Shown: positions 1 through 11,400, counted from the first letter of the stretch. The stretch is 64,000 nt of DNA from Proteus hauseri ATCC 700826 (GCF_001654965.1 NZ_LXEV01000031.1:1-64000), one strand, 5' to 3'. A program made the numbers and translations. The notes: generated by a model from the letters alone, not told the origin.

Positions 1-460
<460 letters not shown>

Positions 461-555
461 TTATTATCGTATAGCAGCGTATTGTACCCTGTTTTCTATT
501 GATAACTAAAGATATCACATTGATTTCTTTATTATGACAATATGACCGTTTAGCC

Positions 556-1191
556 TTAGCCCGCTCGAGATTCTGTTACTAATTTAATCGCCAATACACC
601 TAAAATAGTTGCCATAAACCAACGTTGAATAAGAGCCCAGCTAGGCCTGTTAATAAAGAAGCTCGCAATAGATCCGGCAGCCACAACAATCAAAGCATTC
701 ACTGTAATACTAATAATAATTTGAATACTACCTAACACTAATGATTGATTTAAAACGCTACCATTATCAATGGTAATAAATTGAGGCAGCAGTGATAAAT
801 ACATCAGTGCGATTTTGGGATTTAGTAAATTGGTAACAAATCCCATAACAAAGAGTTTTGTGGTATTACCTGACAGAAGCCTCTTGGGATGAAAAATAGA
901 ATGTCCACCGGGCTTAATTGATTGCCAAGCGATGTAAATCAGATAAATGGCGCCACAAATTTTTAAGGTATCGTATGCATAAGGCACTGCCATAAAAATA
1001 GCAGTAATACCAAATGCCGCTAATAACATATAAAATACATAACCAACAGCGACACCAAATAGCGAAATAAACCCCGCTTTTTTACCTTGTGATATTGAGC
1101 GAGAAATAAGGTAAATCATATTCGGGCCCGGCGTTAACACCAATCCCAATGATAAAAGCGCAAATGTCCACATATTAAACAGCGTTGGCAT
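556..1191 (-). CDS. LysE/RhtB-family amino acid exporter
   Basis: This is an inner-membrane exporter of the LysE/RhtB type, which expel amino acids or related small molecules by proton exchange. The frame is 211 residues from the ATG at 1191, with about six hydrophobic segments and the family N-terminal signature LTPGPNMIYL followed by a GxxAG-type stretch. A longer frame reaches 1260, but ATG 1191 is preferred because it has a GGGG ribosome binding site and starts where relatives do. The gene stands alone between tadA and yfhL. The substrate cannot be told from sequence; threonine, homoserine, lysine and others are all seen in the family. Confidence 0.85.
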   Translation of the reverse strand: MPTLFNMWTFALLSLGLVLTPGPNMIYLISRSISQGKKAGFISLFGVAVGYVFYMLLAAFGITAIFMAVPYAYDTLKICGAIYLIYIAWQSIKPGGHSIFHPKRLLSGNTTKLFVMGFVTNLLNPKIALMYLSLLPQFITIDNGSVLNQSLVLGSIQIIISITVNALIVVAAGSIASFFINRPSWALIQRWFMATILGVLAIKLVTESRAG

Positions 1192-1506
1192 AGATATCCC
1201 CTTATTGTTATTGCCATTATTTAACATCAATAACAAAGTGATATGTGTGTTTACTACCACAAAATATGCCTATAATAAAAAATATTTTTTTACAGCTGAT
1301 CTGCTATTTTACGGCAAGCAGGATAAATGTTACTCTTGTGAGGTTTTTACTCTGCAAAATATACATCTATTAAATAGAACCACTAACAATGCAGAAGTTT
1401 AAGATAAATAAATAAATGCAATAACTAATTTGTATTAGCAATAATTCTACATGTAACATATAAGTGCAAGATATAAGTTACTGAAATTTAATAATTTATA
1501 TACTAA

Positions 1507-1776
<270 letters not shown>

Positions 1777-1864
1777 CCCGTCATATATAAAAATGATAAA
1801 TTACGGGCGATAAATTTAAGATGGTTATTATTTCAGAGTGACTGTTGATAGTTACTGCTAAGCG

Positions 1865-2245
1865 TTACTTCTCTAAAATAACCGTTGCACAGGCATAACG
1901 TTGTTCATCTGCCAATGTGACATGAATAGAATTTATCCCCGCTTTATCTGCCATCTCTTTAGCCACCGCTAAAAAATGTAATGTGGGTTTTCCTAGTTTA
2001 TCATTGCGCACTTCAAAATGATTAAACGCTAAACCTAAACGAATTCCTGTTCCTAATGCTTTTGCTGCGGCTTCTTTTACTGCAAAACGTTTAGCAAGAA
2101 AACGAATCGGTTGCTTATGTGATTGGTAGATTTCCCACTCACTTTCAGTGAGAATACGCCGAGCAAGGCGTTCACCAGAACGCCCTATTATTTCTTCGAT
2201 ACGAGATATCTCAACGATATCCATACCAATGCCAACAATAGCCAT
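1865..2245 (-). CDS. acpS: Holo-[acyl-carrier-protein] synthase
   Basis: AcpS moves the 4'-phosphopantetheine arm from CoA to a serine of apo-acyl carrier protein, activating it for fatty acid synthesis. The 126-residue product has the usual length and both signature patches: GIGMDIVEI at the N-terminus, with the metal-binding Asp, and [14 protein letters not shown] around residues 54-67. Its start codon overlaps the pdxJ stop by one base (TAATG), so the two are translationally coupled. It is the last gene of the rnc-era-recO-pdxJ-acpS run, as in E. coli. Confidence 0.97.
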   Translation of the reverse strand: MAIVGIGMDIVEISRIEEIIGRSGERLARRILTESEWEIYQSHKQPIRFLAKRFAVKEAAAKALGTGIRLGLAFNHFEVRNDKLGKPTLHFLAVAKEMADKAGINSIHVTLADEQRYACATVILEK

Positions 2246-2976
2246 TAACGACGCGCTTCTCGCATTAAGCGTTTCATTTCTTCAACTGCTGACGCTAATC
2301 CGCTAAATACCGCCCTACCAATAATCGCATGGCCAATATTCAATTCATAAAGCTCAGGTAATGCAGCAATACGCTGCACGTTATGATAATGCAAACCATG
2401 ACCAGCATTCACTTTCAGGCCTTTAGATGCAGCATAAGTCACAGCGTCGCGAATACGCATAAACTCTTTATCTTGTTCCATTTCATCTTCAGCATCTGCA
2501 TAAGCACCCGTATGAATTTCAATAAAAGGAGCGCCGACACGATCTGCTGCGTTAATTTGCTCATGGTCAGGATCGATAAAAAGAGAAACTTTAATACCAG
2601 CAAGTGATAAACGTTTAATCGCATCAGCTATTTTAGCTTCATTGCCAACAACATCTAAACCGCCTTCAGTAGTTACTTCTTGGCGTTTTTCAGGTACTAA
2701 ACAGCAAAAATCAGGTTGAGTTTGGCAAGCAATCTCAATCATCTCTTCTGTTACTGCCATTTCCAGATTTAATCTTGTTTGGACAGTTTGGCTTATCAAC
2801 ATTAAGTCACGATCAGTGATGTGGCGTCTGTCTTCACGTAAGTGAATAGTGATACCATCTGCACCCGCTTGTTCCGCGATAAAAGCGGCTTGAACAGGAT
2901 CGGGGTACGTTGTGCCACGGGCATTACGAAGGGTGGCGATATGGTCTATATTAACGCCAAGTAGAATATCAGACAT
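2245..2976 (-). CDS. pdxJ: Pyridoxine 5'-phosphate synthase
   Basis: PdxJ condenses 1-deoxy-D-xylulose 5-phosphate with 3-amino-2-oxopropyl phosphate to make pyridoxine 5'-phosphate, the last ring-closing step of the DXP-dependent vitamin B6 pathway. The 243-residue protein begins [18 protein letters not shown], the family's phosphate and substrate loop, and continues as a TIM barrel with [11 protein letters not shown] and [10 protein letters not shown] near the C-terminus. It overlaps acpS by one base and lies 69 bp below recO. An AGGAGA ribosome binding site precedes the start. Confidence 0.98.
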   Translation of the reverse strand: MSDILLGVNIDHIATLRNARGTTYPDPVQAAFIAEQAGADGITIHLREDRRHITDRDLMLISQTVQTRLNLEMAVTEEMIEIACQTQPDFCCLVPEKRQEVTTEGGLDVVGNEAKIADAIKRLSLAGIKVSLFIDPDHEQINAADRVGAPFIEIHTGAYADAEDEMEQDKEFMRIRDAVTYAASKGLKVNAGHGLHYHNVQRIAALPELYELNIGHAIIGRAVFSGLASAVEEMKRLMREARR

Positions 2977-3045
2977 GCTCTTCTCCTGAAAAATAACGTT
3001 GCATTACCATAGTTTACACATTCTATAGAGAAGAAAAAGACAATA

Positions 3046-3786
3046 TTATTGATCCGCGATTAACACCTTTTTTTTCGGTGCTCTTTTAATGGCAAATTGC
3101 CTAAAAAGTTCTCTACTCTTTAATGGTTTTCCACCTAAATAAGGCTTTAATGCCATACGTGTAAATCGTTTAGCCGCTTTTAATGTGTCTAAAGTAGGAA
3201 ATTCGCGACTTGCCAAGGATTTTAATTCAAATCCAGTAAAACTATTATGATCAACGACTAAACTCGCAATAAAACCTTTTTCTTCACGATAACGATAAGT
3301 CATTGTATCAGCAACTGGCTCGCCACTTCCTGCGCAATGCAGAAAATCTAAGCCATAACCAAGTTGCGCAAGTAATGCCAGCTCAAAGCGTCTTAATGCC
3401 GCTTCAGGAGTGGTTTCACTTGCAGCAAGAATTTGTAAACAAGAAAGGTATTCAAAAAAAAGGACACTATAAGAAGTGCCATTTTCTAATACGCGAGAGA
3501 GTAACTCATTAAGATACAGACCACTGTAAAGAACAGTGCCTGAAAGAGGTAGTGCTAAAGAGATTGGCTCTGCATCACGTAGAGTTTTTACTTCTCCTCG
3601 CCCACTCCAACGAATGAGCAAAGGAGTAAAAGGTTGAAGTGCGCCTTTTAAAGGTGAGCGTTTACCGCGTGCGCCTTTAGACAAAATGCGAACTCGTCCT
3701 TCATTTTCAGTGAAAAAATCCAGTAATAGACTCGTTTCACTGTAAGGACGAGCATGGATAACAAATGCACGTTGCCAGCCATCCAC
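3046..3786 (-). CDS. recO: DNA repair protein RecO
   Basis: RecO works with RecR in the RecFOR pathway, loading RecA on SSB-coated single-stranded gaps and annealing complementary strands. The 246-residue frame has the OB-fold N-terminus ([20 protein letters not shown]) and the basic [12 protein letters not shown] stretch near residue 40. No zinc-finger cysteine set is obvious, as in other enterobacterial RecO. The start is GTG at 3786, nine bases after the era stop; the match to the E. coli N-terminus supports it. Translation is probably coupled to era. Confidence 0.95.
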   Translation of the reverse strand: MDGWQRAFVIHARPYSETSLLLDFFTENEGRVRILSKGARGKRSPLKGALQPFTPLLIRWSGRGEVKTLRDAEPISLALPLSGTVLYSGLYLNELLSRVLENGTSYSVLFFEYLSCLQILAASETTPEAALRRFELALLAQLGYGLDFLHCAGSGEPVADTMTYRYREEKGFIASLVVDHNSFTGFELKSLASREFPTLDTLKAAKRFTRMALKPYLGGKPLKSRELFRQFAIKRAPKKKVLIADQ

Positions 3787-3795
3787 TTCAGTTAC

Positions 3796-4704
3796 CTATT
3801 TTAAATCGTCCACATAGCCAAGGCTACGTAACGCACGTTCATCATCAGCCCAACCCGCTTTTACTTTCACCCAAAGTTCTAAATGCACTTTGTTTTCAAA
3901 TAAATTTTCCATATCCATACGGGCTTCCGTACCGATTTTCTTGATTTTAACGCCTTGATTACCGATAACCATTTTTTTCTGGCCTTCACGTTCAACCAGA
4001 ATTAATCCATGAATATCATAGCCACCACGAGCATTAGTAACAAATTGTTCAATCTCAACCGTGACAGAATAAGGTAATTCTTCACCTAGAAAACGCATCA
4101 GTTTTTCACGAATAATTTCTGACGCCATAAAGCGTTGAGAACGGTCAGTAATATAATCTTCAGGAAAATGATGTGTTGCTTCAGGAAGACATTTACGCAC
4201 TATTTTCGCAATAGTATCAACGTTCATATCTTTTTCTGCACTGATTGGAACAACATCAAGAAAATCCATTTGTTGGCTTAAAAAGCCAATGTGAGGCAGT
4301 AGCTTGGTTTTATCAACCACGTTATCTACTTTATTGATCGCCAATAAAACAGGACAACGTAATGATTTCAGCTTATTTACGACCATTTCATCGTCTGCAG
4401 TCCAGTTAGTTCCTTCAACTACAAAGATAACGAGTTCTACATCGCCGATAGAACTACTTGCTGCACGATTCATTAAACGGTTAATTGCACGCTTTTCTTC
4501 AATGTGCAATCCCGGTGTATCGACGTAAATTGCCTGATATGCACCATCAGTATCAATACCCATGATACGGTGACGCGTAGTTTGAGGTTTACGTGACGTA
4601 ATAGAGACTTTCTGCCCCAGTAATTGGTTCAGTAGTGTTGATTTTCCCACATTTGGGCGACCAACTATCGCAATAAATCCGCAATAGGTTTGTTCTTCGC
4701 TCAT
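3796..4704 (-). CDS. era: GTPase Era
   Basis: Era is an essential GTPase that binds the 3' end of 16S rRNA and helps 30S maturation. The 302-residue protein shows G1 GRPNVGKST (about residues 15-23), G3 DTPGLH, G4 NKVD and a C-terminal KH RNA-binding domain with the [11 protein letters not shown] loop. Its ATG overlaps the rnc stop by four bases, so RNase III and Era are translated together, as in E. coli. Regulation probably follows rnc, whose leader carries a strong hairpin. Confidence 0.98.
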   Translation of the reverse strand: MSEEQTYCGFIAIVGRPNVGKSTLLNQLLGQKVSITSRKPQTTRHRIMGIDTDGAYQAIYVDTPGLHIEEKRAINRLMNRAASSSIGDVELVIFVVEGTNWTADDEMVVNKLKSLRCPVLLAINKVDNVVDKTKLLPHIGFLSQQMDFLDVVPISAEKDMNVDTIAKIVRKCLPEATHHFPEDYITDRSQRFMASEIIREKLMRFLGEELPYSVTVEIEQFVTNARGGYDIHGLILVEREGQKKMVIGNQGVKIKKIGTEARMDMENLFENKVHLELWVKVKAGWADDERALRSLGYVDDLK

Positions 4705-5381
4705 TCAAGCTCCAGTTGTATTAATGCCTGTTCAGCAGCGGCTTGTTCAGCTTTACGACGGCTTGTACCCATCCCCTTTACAGGTTGCTCGATGCCGCTT
4801 ATCTGACAATGGATCGTAAACTCTTGATCATGGGCTTCACCACGAACCTGTACCACAACATAAGCAGGTAATGGTAAATGACGCCCTTGCAGATATTCCT
4901 GCAAACGAGTTTTAGGATCTTTTTGCTTATCGCCGGGGCTGATTTCAGCCAAGCGATTCTCATACCATTTTAAAATGATATTTTCGATGTTTTGAATATC
5001 ACTATCGAGGAAAATTGCACCAATTAATGCTTCAACAGTATCAGCAAGAATAGATTCACGGCGGTAACCGCCACTTTTTAATTCACCCGGACCTAAGCGT
5101 AAACATTCACCTAATTCAAATTCACGAGCTAACTCAGCAAGTGTATTTCCGCGAACAAGGGTTGCTCTCATGCGGCTCATATCGCCCTCATCAACACGAG
5201 GAAAACGATGATAAAGCGCATTTGCAATAACATAACTTAGAATTGAATCACCTAAAAATTCTAAGCGTTCATTATGTTTACTGCTAGCACTACGATGCGT
5301 TAATGCCTGTAGTAATAATTCATTTTGTGTAAAAGTATAACCCAGTTTTTTTTGTAACTGGTTTACGAGTAAAGTATTCAT
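4701..5381 (-). CDS. rnc: Ribonuclease III
   Basis: RNase III cuts double-stranded RNA; it processes rRNA precursors and several mRNAs, including its own leader in E. coli. The 226-residue product has the catalytic RIII domain with [10 protein letters not shown] near residue 40 and [13 protein letters not shown] near 118, then a C-terminal double-stranded RNA-binding domain with a GxG/KxA-type end ([14 protein letters not shown]). It heads the rnc-era pair. About 200 bp separate it from lepB, and that leader contains a perfect 10-bp stem-loop. Confidence 0.98.
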   Translation of the reverse strand: MNTLLVNQLQKKLGYTFTQNELLLQALTHRSASSKHNERLEFLGDSILSYVIANALYHRFPRVDEGDMSRMRATLVRGNTLAELAREFELGECLRLGPGELKSGGYRRESILADTVEALIGAIFLDSDIQNIENIILKWYENRLAEISPGDKQKDPKTRLQEYLQGRHLPLPAYVVVQVRGEAHDQEFTIHCQISGIEQPVKGMGTSRRKAEQAAAEQALIQLELE

Positions 5382-5484
5382 GTGCGATCAATTTCCATTA
5401 CTTAATTTGAAGCACACGCAACAAATCTGTTTAAATCAACGGGAAAAATTATCGGGTTGGATAACAGAACTGTTGCGTTTGCAC

Positions 5485-5509
5485 TGGCTCCTGTTTATTA
5501 CAGGAGCCA
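5485..5509 (-). promoter_or_regulatory. Perfect stem-loop in the rnc leader
   Basis: TGGCTCCTGT and its exact complement enclose a 5-nt loop, 104 bp before the rnc start codon. There is no T run on either side, so it is a poor terminator for lepB. Its position suits an RNase III processing site or autoregulatory element like the one known in the E. coli rnc leader. That role is inference. Confidence 0.5.
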
Positions 5510-5578
5510 ATCATGTTTAAAGAAGTGACATATTCTACACTGAGATAAATCGGAATGCTGTAGCTATTTTGTTAATAA

Positions 5579-6550
5579 TTACTTTATGCCGCCAATACGG
5601 CTAAAACGAATACCCGTTGGCCATTCATTCTCTTGTTTTTCAAAGCTCATCCAGATAGTTGTTGCCTTACCAACTAGATTTTGCTCAGGAACAAATCCCC
5701 AGAAACGGCTATCAGAACTACCATCTCGATTGTCACCCATCATAAAATAATGACCATCCGGTACTATCCATGTGCCTACAGGTAAGCCCGGTTGGATAAA
5801 TTCAGGCATCGTCATATCACCAGGAATAGTCATAATACGGTGTGATACTTTACCAATTGTTTCTACTCGCTCTTCTTGGCGGAATTGCGTCGCAGTAGAA
5901 ATAGGATCTTCAATTGGAATAGATTTCATACCATTAATACGTTGACCACCCGGCACATTTTGTAAAAGCAGAGTCCACTCGCTCGGATAAGCAGTACCAT
6001 AAGTCACTGAAATCTCATCGTTACACATTGCTTTATCACAATTAGGGTAAATATGTACTTTTTTAGCCATCATGTCATAAACAATTTTATCACCTGGTAG
6101 ACCAATAACACGCTTAATAAAATCAGTAGAAGGATCTCGTGGATATTTGAAAACAGCAATATCACCACGTTTTGGCTTCCCTGTATTTATTAAGGTTGTT
6201 TGTGTAATGGGATCTTTTAGCCCATAAGCAAATTTTTCAACCAAGATGAAATCACCAACCAATAAGGTTGGCATCATTGAACGAGAAGGTATCTGAAACG
6301 GCTCATACACAAATGAACGCAGAATCAAAACAATAATCAATACAGGGAACAGAGAAGCAAGGGTCTCAATCCAACTTGGCTTATTGATTGATTTTGCTAA
6401 CTCTTGCTGATCCCCACTGCCTTTCGCCATCTCTTGAAAGCGCTTTAATTTTGCCATACGAGCAGGTTTAAGCTTAAAGCGCTCAATTCCCCAAAGAATG
6501 CCCGTAATTAGCGTTGCCAGTGTTAGGATCAAGGCAAACGTGTTAGCCAT
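5579..6550 (-). CDS. lepB: Signal peptidase I
   Basis: LepB removes signal peptides from exported preproteins at the outer face of the inner membrane. The 323-residue protein has two N-terminal membrane segments (about residues 2-22 and 62-80), then the catalytic domain. The Ser-Lys dyad is clear: Ser91 in PSRSMMPTLL and Lys146 in STDFIKRVIGLPGD. The box E motif GDNRDGSSDSR is near residue 272. The ATG at 6550 has an AAGGAG ribosome binding site and follows lepA by 14 bp, the usual lepA-lepB operon. Confidence 0.98.
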   Translation of the reverse strand: MANTFALILTLATLITGILWGIERFKLKPARMAKLKRFQEMAKGSGDQQELAKSINKPSWIETLASLFPVLIIVLILRSFVYEPFQIPSRSMMPTLLVGDFILVEKFAYGLKDPITQTTLINTGKPKRGDIAVFKYPRDPSTDFIKRVIGLPGDKIVYDMMAKKVHIYPNCDKAMCNDEISVTYGTAYPSEWTLLLQNVPGGQRINGMKSIPIEDPISTATQFRQEERVETIGKVSHRIMTIPGDMTMPEFIQPGLPVGTWIVPDGHYFMMGDNRDGSSDSRFWGFVPEQNLVGKATTIWMSFEKQENEWPTGIRFSRIGGIK

Positions 6551-6564
6551 GTTTTCTCCTTAAA

Positions 6565-8361
6565 TTATTTATCTTTACCAACATGAAGAATGGCTAAGAA
6601 CGCTTCCTGTGGTAACTCTACGTTACCTATTTGTTTCATGCGTTTTTTACCATCTTTCTGTTTCTGTAATAGTTTTTTCTTACGGCTAACGTCACCACCA
6701 TAGCATTTAGCTAATACGTTTTTACGTAGCTGCTTAACCGTTGAACGAGCAATAATATGGTTACCAATAGCAGCTTGAATAGCGATATCAAACTGTTGGC
6801 GTGGAATAAATTCTTTCATTTTTTCCACTAAGTCACGGCCACGGTAAGGCGCATTATCACTATGGGTGATAAGAGCTAAAGCATCGACTCGGTCACCATT
6901 AATCAAGACATCAACACGAACCATGTTTGAGCCTTGGAAACGAATAAAGTTGTAGTCTAAAGAAGCATAACCACGAGATGTCGACTTTAAGCGGTCAAAG
7001 AAATCAAGCACTACTTCAGCCATCGGTATTTCATAGGTTAGTGAAACTTGATTACCATGATAGACCATATTTGTTTGCACACCGCGTTTTTCAATACATA
7101 AGGTAATAACGTTACCTAAGTATTCTTGCGGCAGTAACATATGACACTCAGCAATAGGTTCTCTAATCTCTTCAATATTATTCAGTGGTGGCAGCTTAGA
7201 TGGACTATCTACCAATACAATTTCACCACTAGTTAATTCAACTTCATAAACTACTGTTGGCGCGGTTGTAATCAGGTCGAGATCATATTCGCGTTCTAGA
7301 CGCTCTTGAATGATCTCCATATGTAAAAGGCCTAAGAATCCACAACGGAAACCAAATCCTAATGCAGTAGAGCTTTCTGGCTCATAAAATAATGATGCGT
7401 CGTTAAGACTTAATTTACCTAATGCATCACGGAAAGACTCATAATCGTCAGAACTAATCGGGAACAATCCCGCATAAACCTGAGGTTTTACTTTTTTAAA
7501 GCCCGGTAGTGGTTTATCCGCCGATTTTTGTGCCGAAGTTAAAGTATCACCAACTGGAGCCCCTAAAATATCTTTAATACCACAGACAACCCAGCCTACT
7601 TCGCCACAATTTAATGACGTAGTATCTACTTGTTTTGGTGTAAAAATACCAATGCGGTCAATGTTATAAACTTGTCCCGTACTCATTACTTTAATTTTAT
7701 CACCCTTGGAAACTTTACCGTTTTTAACACGGATAAGTGAAACAACACCAAGGTAATTATCAAACCAAGAGTCAATAATCAGTGCTTGTAATGGTGCTTC
7801 AGGGTCACCTTCTGGTGCTGGGATCTCTTTGACCAAACGCTCAATAACTTCTTTAACACCAACACCTGTTTTGGCAGAACAACGCACAGCATCTGTTGCA
7901 TCAATACCAACAATGTCTTCAATTTCTTCAGCGACACGTTCTGGCTCTGCAGCAGGTAAGTCAATTTTGTTTAATACGGGTACGACTGTTAAATCCATAT
8001 CCATCGCGGTATAACAGTTTGCTAAGGTTTGAGCTTCAACCCCTTGCCCCGCATCCACAACTAATAAAGCACCTTCACAAGCAGCAAGAGAACGAGAAAC
8101 TTCATAAGAGAAGTCAACGTGGCCTGGGGTATCAATAAAGTTAAGCTGATAAACTTCACCATCATCAGCTGTAAAATTTAGTGTGACACTTTGCGCTTTA
8201 ATAGTGATACCACGTTCACGCTCAAGATCCATAGAATCAAGAACCTGCGCAGCCATTTCACGATCAGTTAAGCCACCACAAATTTGAATAATTCGATCTG
8301 ATAATGTCGATTTACCGTGGTCAATATGCGCGATAATGGAAAAGTTACGTATGTTTTTCAT
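6565..8361 (-). CDS. lepA: Elongation factor 4 (LepA)
   Basis: LepA is a ribosome-associated translational GTPase linked to back-translocation or to 30S assembly and initiation. The 598-residue protein has G1 AHIDHGKST at residues 10-18, G3 DTPGHVDF and G4 NKID, followed by EF-G-like domains and the LepA-specific lysine-rich C-terminus. It is the first gene of lepA-lepB, with a 305-bp gap to rseC that holds the rseC terminator and a probable promoter. Confidence 0.98.
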   Translation of the reverse strand: MKNIRNFSIIAHIDHGKSTLSDRIIQICGGLTDREMAAQVLDSMDLERERGITIKAQSVTLNFTADDGEVYQLNFIDTPGHVDFSYEVSRSLAACEGALLVVDAGQGVEAQTLANCYTAMDMDLTVVPVLNKIDLPAAEPERVAEEIEDIVGIDATDAVRCSAKTGVGVKEVIERLVKEIPAPEGDPEAPLQALIIDSWFDNYLGVVSLIRVKNGKVSKGDKIKVMSTGQVYNIDRIGIFTPKQVDTTSLNCGEVGWVVCGIKDILGAPVGDTLTSAQKSADKPLPGFKKVKPQVYAGLFPISSDDYESFRDALGKLSLNDASLFYEPESSTALGFGFRCGFLGLLHMEIIQERLEREYDLDLITTAPTVVYEVELTSGEIVLVDSPSKLPPLNNIEEIREPIAECHMLLPQEYLGNVITLCIEKRGVQTNMVYHGNQVSLTYEIPMAEVVLDFFDRLKSTSRGYASLDYNFIRFQGSNMVRVDVLINGDRVDALALITHSDNAPYRGRDLVEKMKEFIPRQQFDIAIQAAIGNHIIARSTVKQLRKNVLAKCYGGDVSRKKKLLQKQKDGKKRMKQIGNVELPQEAFLAILHVGKDK

Positions 8362-8487
8362 TCTGAAATTATTTTTCTCTGTTGCCTTGCTCTATAAATC
8401 TAGCTTTGGATACATTCATGAACACAAAGCGAAAACTCTATATTGCAGATGAGTTATGATTGATGACGCATTCTACACACTAGAGAC

Positions 8488-8516
8488 ATTATACTCAAAG
8501 AAACGTTCATCAAACA
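8488..8516 (-). promoter_or_regulatory. Probable sigma-70 promoter for lepA-lepB
   Basis: On the minus strand an exact TATAAT lies at 8493-8488, with TGTTTG 17 bp upstream as a weak -35. It is about 127 bp before the lepA start and downstream of the rseC terminator, so it is well placed to drive lepA-lepB. The weak -35 keeps this tentative. Confidence 0.4.
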
Positions 8517-8627
8517 CAAACATTTACGCTAAGAGTTACATTTATTTGTAATTTTTTGTTGATGTTTTACAGATATAAAGAATGATTGATTTATAAGAAA
8601 TAGAAGATAAATAACAAAAAAACAAAT

Positions 8628-8650
8628 TAAAAAGGGGCACTAGCCCCATT
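8628..8650 (-). terminator. Intrinsic terminator of rpoE-rseABC
   Basis: A GGGGC/GCCCC stem with a 4-nt loop is followed on the minus strand by a run of six T. It lies about 20 bp past the rseC stop and separates the stress operon from lepA. Confidence 0.75.
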
Positions 8651-8666
8651 TTATAGAAAATAGTTA

Positions 8667-9131
8667 TTATTCTTGATATTGAATTTTTAACTCATTAGGT
8701 GGAAGCCCTATTTGTAGAATAACAGGCTCAAAACCTTCGTCTTTACTCCACAGCGTTGCCACTTTTTTGGCCAGTAAAAAACCTATTACACCACCAACAA
8801 GCCCACTACAAAAAATAGCAAACTCGCTAGAAAACCAAAGAGTCGAAATGCCTGCAACAATAAATAACCCCAGCAATGGTGTTAAGTAAACTAACATCGC
8901 AGAAAGCAATAAGTTATTTTCCGGAATACCGACTTCTACTTTTTGTCCTTCAACTAAAGGTTGCTCAACAGGCAGCTCCAACTGATGTACAGTTTCAGGA
9001 CCGATTTTATTAAGTAAATAAGAGCCGCAAGCAGCGCGAGCCTGACAACTACCGCATCCCGCAGAAGAACCATAACGTAATAAAGCTCGCCCCTCATGCC
9101 AATGTATGACGGTTGCCCACTCTTTAACCAT
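8667..9131 (-). CDS. rseC: SoxR-reducing / sigma-E modulator protein RseC
   Basis: RseC is an inner-membrane protein linked to sigma-E control and to reduction of the SoxR cluster. The 154-residue protein has a four-cysteine cluster near the N-terminus (CGSCQARAAC, residues 26-35) that could hold a metal or iron-sulfur centre. Two membrane segments follow in the middle (about residues 75-115). It is the last gene of rpoE-rseA-rseB-rseC, 12 bp after rseB. Confidence 0.94.
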   Translation of the reverse strand: MVKEWATVIHWHEGRALLRYGSSAGCGSCQARAACGSYLLNKIGPETVHQLELPVEQPLVEGQKVEVGIPENNLLLSAMLVYLTPLLGLFIVAGISTLWFSSEFAIFCSGLVGGVIGFLLAKKVATLWSKDEGFEPVILQIGLPPNELKIQYQE

Positions 9132-9143
9132 AATTTACACCTG

Positions 9144-10115
9144 CTACTTTTTCGTAAAAACAACGCTATTTGCTATATTTTGCGCCGTAGAAAATGGTAA
9201 TTGACCAATAAAGGTTATCTCTTTTCCTTCTTTGTCATAGGTATAAATAGTATTACGACCATACCTTAATAATTTATCACGTTCGAGGGAATTTGCTTGG
9301 TGCCCACTTTTATTCACATAAATAGAGAAATCAAATAATCCATCGCTAAATAAAATTGACTCGCTAAATTCAGTCTCAGAAATTTGATGATTACTACGTT
9401 TAACTTCTTTAAACCCTTCAGGTAACGCCGTTACAGACCAGCTATATGTGTTCTCTTTTGCTTTAGGCACAAGAAGCAATGGTGGCATATTCACCGCTCG
9501 TAACGCACTTAATGCAGTGACAATATCTTTATCATTTTGATTTGCAGTAATTACCCTAAACTGCTCAATTACATCACTATTTTTATCTAAAAGATCAACT
9601 CGTAGTGGTAAATACCTGACTTCATCAATAAATAAAACATAATCATAACGATCATTATTTTTTGATAGTACTCGCACAACACGACTCGAGATATCTCCAA
9701 TATGAGTTCTACCGCCATCAATGAAATTATAATATTCAGATAATTCATTGAAATCTTGATAAATTATTGACGGAATATAATCGACGATATGATCATTTCT
9801 TAAACTAAAAGCATCTAAACCAGGTTCGAAATAGCTGATTTCATCACCACGCTGAACAATTTCACGTCGTGTGCTATCCATTTGCATTAACTGTGCAAGT
9901 GGTTCTCCATCAAGCAATGTATGACGATAACGAATGGGAACAATACCTTGAGAATTGATATTGATAAAAGATAATTCATAGGTAGAGGTCTGAGCTGTAT
10001 TACCCATCTTTTGCAACAAAGCCTCGACACTACCTGTTTGAGGTTGTGCCAAGGCTTGTATTGACATCGATAGGCTGCCCACCAGCAATGTGGTAGATAA
10101 CCATGATATTTTCAT
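9144..10115 (-). CDS. rseB: Periplasmic sigma-E regulator RseB
   Basis: RseB binds the periplasmic part of RseA and shields it from DegS; mislocalised lipopolysaccharide and outer-membrane protein signals release it. The 323-residue precursor has a signal peptide of about 23 residues ending ALA before QPQTG. The MucB/RseB lipoprotein-carrier-like fold follows, then a smaller C-terminal domain (about residues 215-320). It sits 41 bp below rseA. Confidence 0.96.
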   Translation of the reverse strand: MKISWLSTTLLVGSLSMSIQALAQPQTGSVEALLQKMGNTAQTSTYELSFININSQGIVPIRYRHTLLDGEPLAQLMQMDSTRREIVQRGDEISYFEPGLDAFSLRNDHIVDYIPSIIYQDFNELSEYYNFIDGGRTHIGDISSRVVRVLSKNNDRYDYVLFIDEVRYLPLRVDLLDKNSDVIEQFRVITANQNDKDIVTALSALRAVNMPPLLLVPKAKENTYSWSVTALPEGFKEVKRSNHQISETEFSESILFSDGLFDFSIYVNKSGHQANSLERDKLLRYGRNTIYTYDKEGKEITFIGQLPFSTAQNIANSVVFTKK

Positions 10116-10156
10116 TACGACTGTTTTATTCCTACAGGTTAGGATTTTTCACACTG

Positions 10157-10783
10157 TTACTTTTGCAGCTGTTGCTGAGCAGATCCCTGCATCTCTGCTG
10201 TCGCTTCATTTTGTGGTGCATTATAAATACGACGGTCTAACTCATATTGTTGCAACATCAAACCAAGACGCTGATTACGCTCTTGTAAACGTGTTTGTTG
10301 CTCACGGCCAAGGTTATCATTTTGAAGATTTAAACTTACTGGCGCACCACTGCCCATAATAGGTTGCGTGTTGAATACAGGTGAATCAACTTGGAAATCG
10401 TCAGAACTACTATTTCCGTTATATTGCTGAACACCAACAATAACAGCCAATGATACACAAGCCGCGACCCCGATTTGAGTCAACTGACTTGCCCAAGGAC
10501 GTAATGTCTGTAAGAAAGAGTGCTGACGCCATTGTGATGGCGCAGGTTGCTGTTCTCTTGGTTGTTCAGGACTTATGCGGACTGGCTCATTTTCAAGTGC
10601 TAAAGCAACGCGACTCGCGATATCAAAGTGAATCACTTCACTAACATCACCCCGCATTGTGTCTCGAACTAAATGGTAACGTTGCCATGTGTCTTTCATT
10701 GAATCATCATGCGCTATCGAACCAATAAGTTCTTTATCAAGAACTTCGCCATCCATAAATGCAGAAAGTTTCTCTTTTTGCAT
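10157..10783 (-). CDS. rseA: Anti-sigma-E factor RseA
   Basis: RseA is a single-pass inner-membrane protein. Its cytoplasmic N-terminus holds sigma-E inactive; stress triggers stepwise cleavage by DegS and RseP. The frame has the anti-sigma N-terminus (KEKLSAFMDGE), one membrane segment at about residues 101-120 and a periplasmic tail. The ATG at 10783 is preferred over an in-frame ATG at 10819 because it matches relatives and has a GAAGGG ribosome binding site. It is cotranscribed with rpoE and rseB. Confidence 0.95.
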   Translation of the reverse strand: MQKEKLSAFMDGEVLDKELIGSIAHDDSMKDTWQRYHLVRDTMRGDVSEVIHFDIASRVALALENEPVRISPEQPREQQPAPSQWRQHSFLQTLRPWASQLTQIGVAACVSLAVIVGVQQYNGNSSSDDFQVDSPVFNTQPIMGSGAPVSLNLQNDNLGREQQTRLQERNQRLGLMLQQYELDRRIYNAPQNEATAEMQGSAQQQLQK

Positions 10784-10821
10784 GTAAAAGTACCCTTCAG
10801 TCAATGATGGTTCACCCATGA

Positions 10822-11400
10822 TTATAAATCTTGTATCAATGGTTGAACCTTATTATCAATAGCTTCTCTCGCCCTAAAAATACGTGAACGTACTGTTCCG
10901 ACTGGGCAATCCATAATGACCGCTATCTCTTCATAGCTCAGTCCGTCAAGTTCCCGAAGCGTTATAGCAACCCTTAAATCTTCAGGTAATGACTCTATGG
11001 TGTGAAAAACTACTCGCCGTAACTCTTCAGACAACATTAAGTTCTCAGGGTTCGAAATTTCTTTTAATGCATTTGATGTTTCAAAGTTTTCAACATCACT
11101 TGCATCTAAATCATTTGAAGGCGGACGTCGCCCTTGCGCAACCAGATAATTTTTTGCCGTATTTACTGCAATACGATAAAGCCATGTATAAAAAGCACTG
11201 TCGCCACGAAAAGAACCGATAGCACGATAAGCTTTAATAAAGGCTTCTTGCGAAACATCTGGTACATCACCCTGAGGTACATAACGGGAAATCAGGCTTG
11301 CTACCTTGTGTTGATAGCGGATAACCAATAAATTAAATGAATTTTGGTCACCTTTTTGTACCCGTTCAACCAACATTTGGTCCGTTAACTGCTCGCTCAT
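10822..11400 (-). CDS. rpoE: RNA polymerase sigma-E factor
   Basis: RpoE is the extracytoplasmic-function sigma factor for envelope stress. The 192-residue protein has region 2 (YQHKVASLISRY and DVSQEAFIKAYRAI) and region 4 with the helix-turn-helix LSYEEIAVIMDCPVGTVRSR near the C-terminus. It heads rpoE-rseA-rseB-rseC on the minus strand. A sigma-E-like promoter about 100 bp upstream suggests autoregulation, as in E. coli. In E. coli nadB lies divergently upstream; here that gene is missing. Confidence 0.98.
   Translation of the reverse strand: MSEQLTDQMLVERVQKGDQNSFNLLVIRYQHKVASLISRYVPQGDVPDVSQEAFIKAYRAIGSFRGDSAFYTWLYRIAVNTAKNYLVAQGRRPPSNDLDASDVENFETSNALKEISNPENLMLSEELRRVVFHTIESLPEDLRVAITLRELDGLSYEEIAVIMDCPVGTVRSRIFRAREAIDNKVQPLIQDL

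Noticed and set aside
1205-1402. 65-codon plus-strand frame overlapping the exporter gene start
   Set aside because: It runs antisense through the exporter 5' end, lacks a ribosome binding site and has no protein-like composition.
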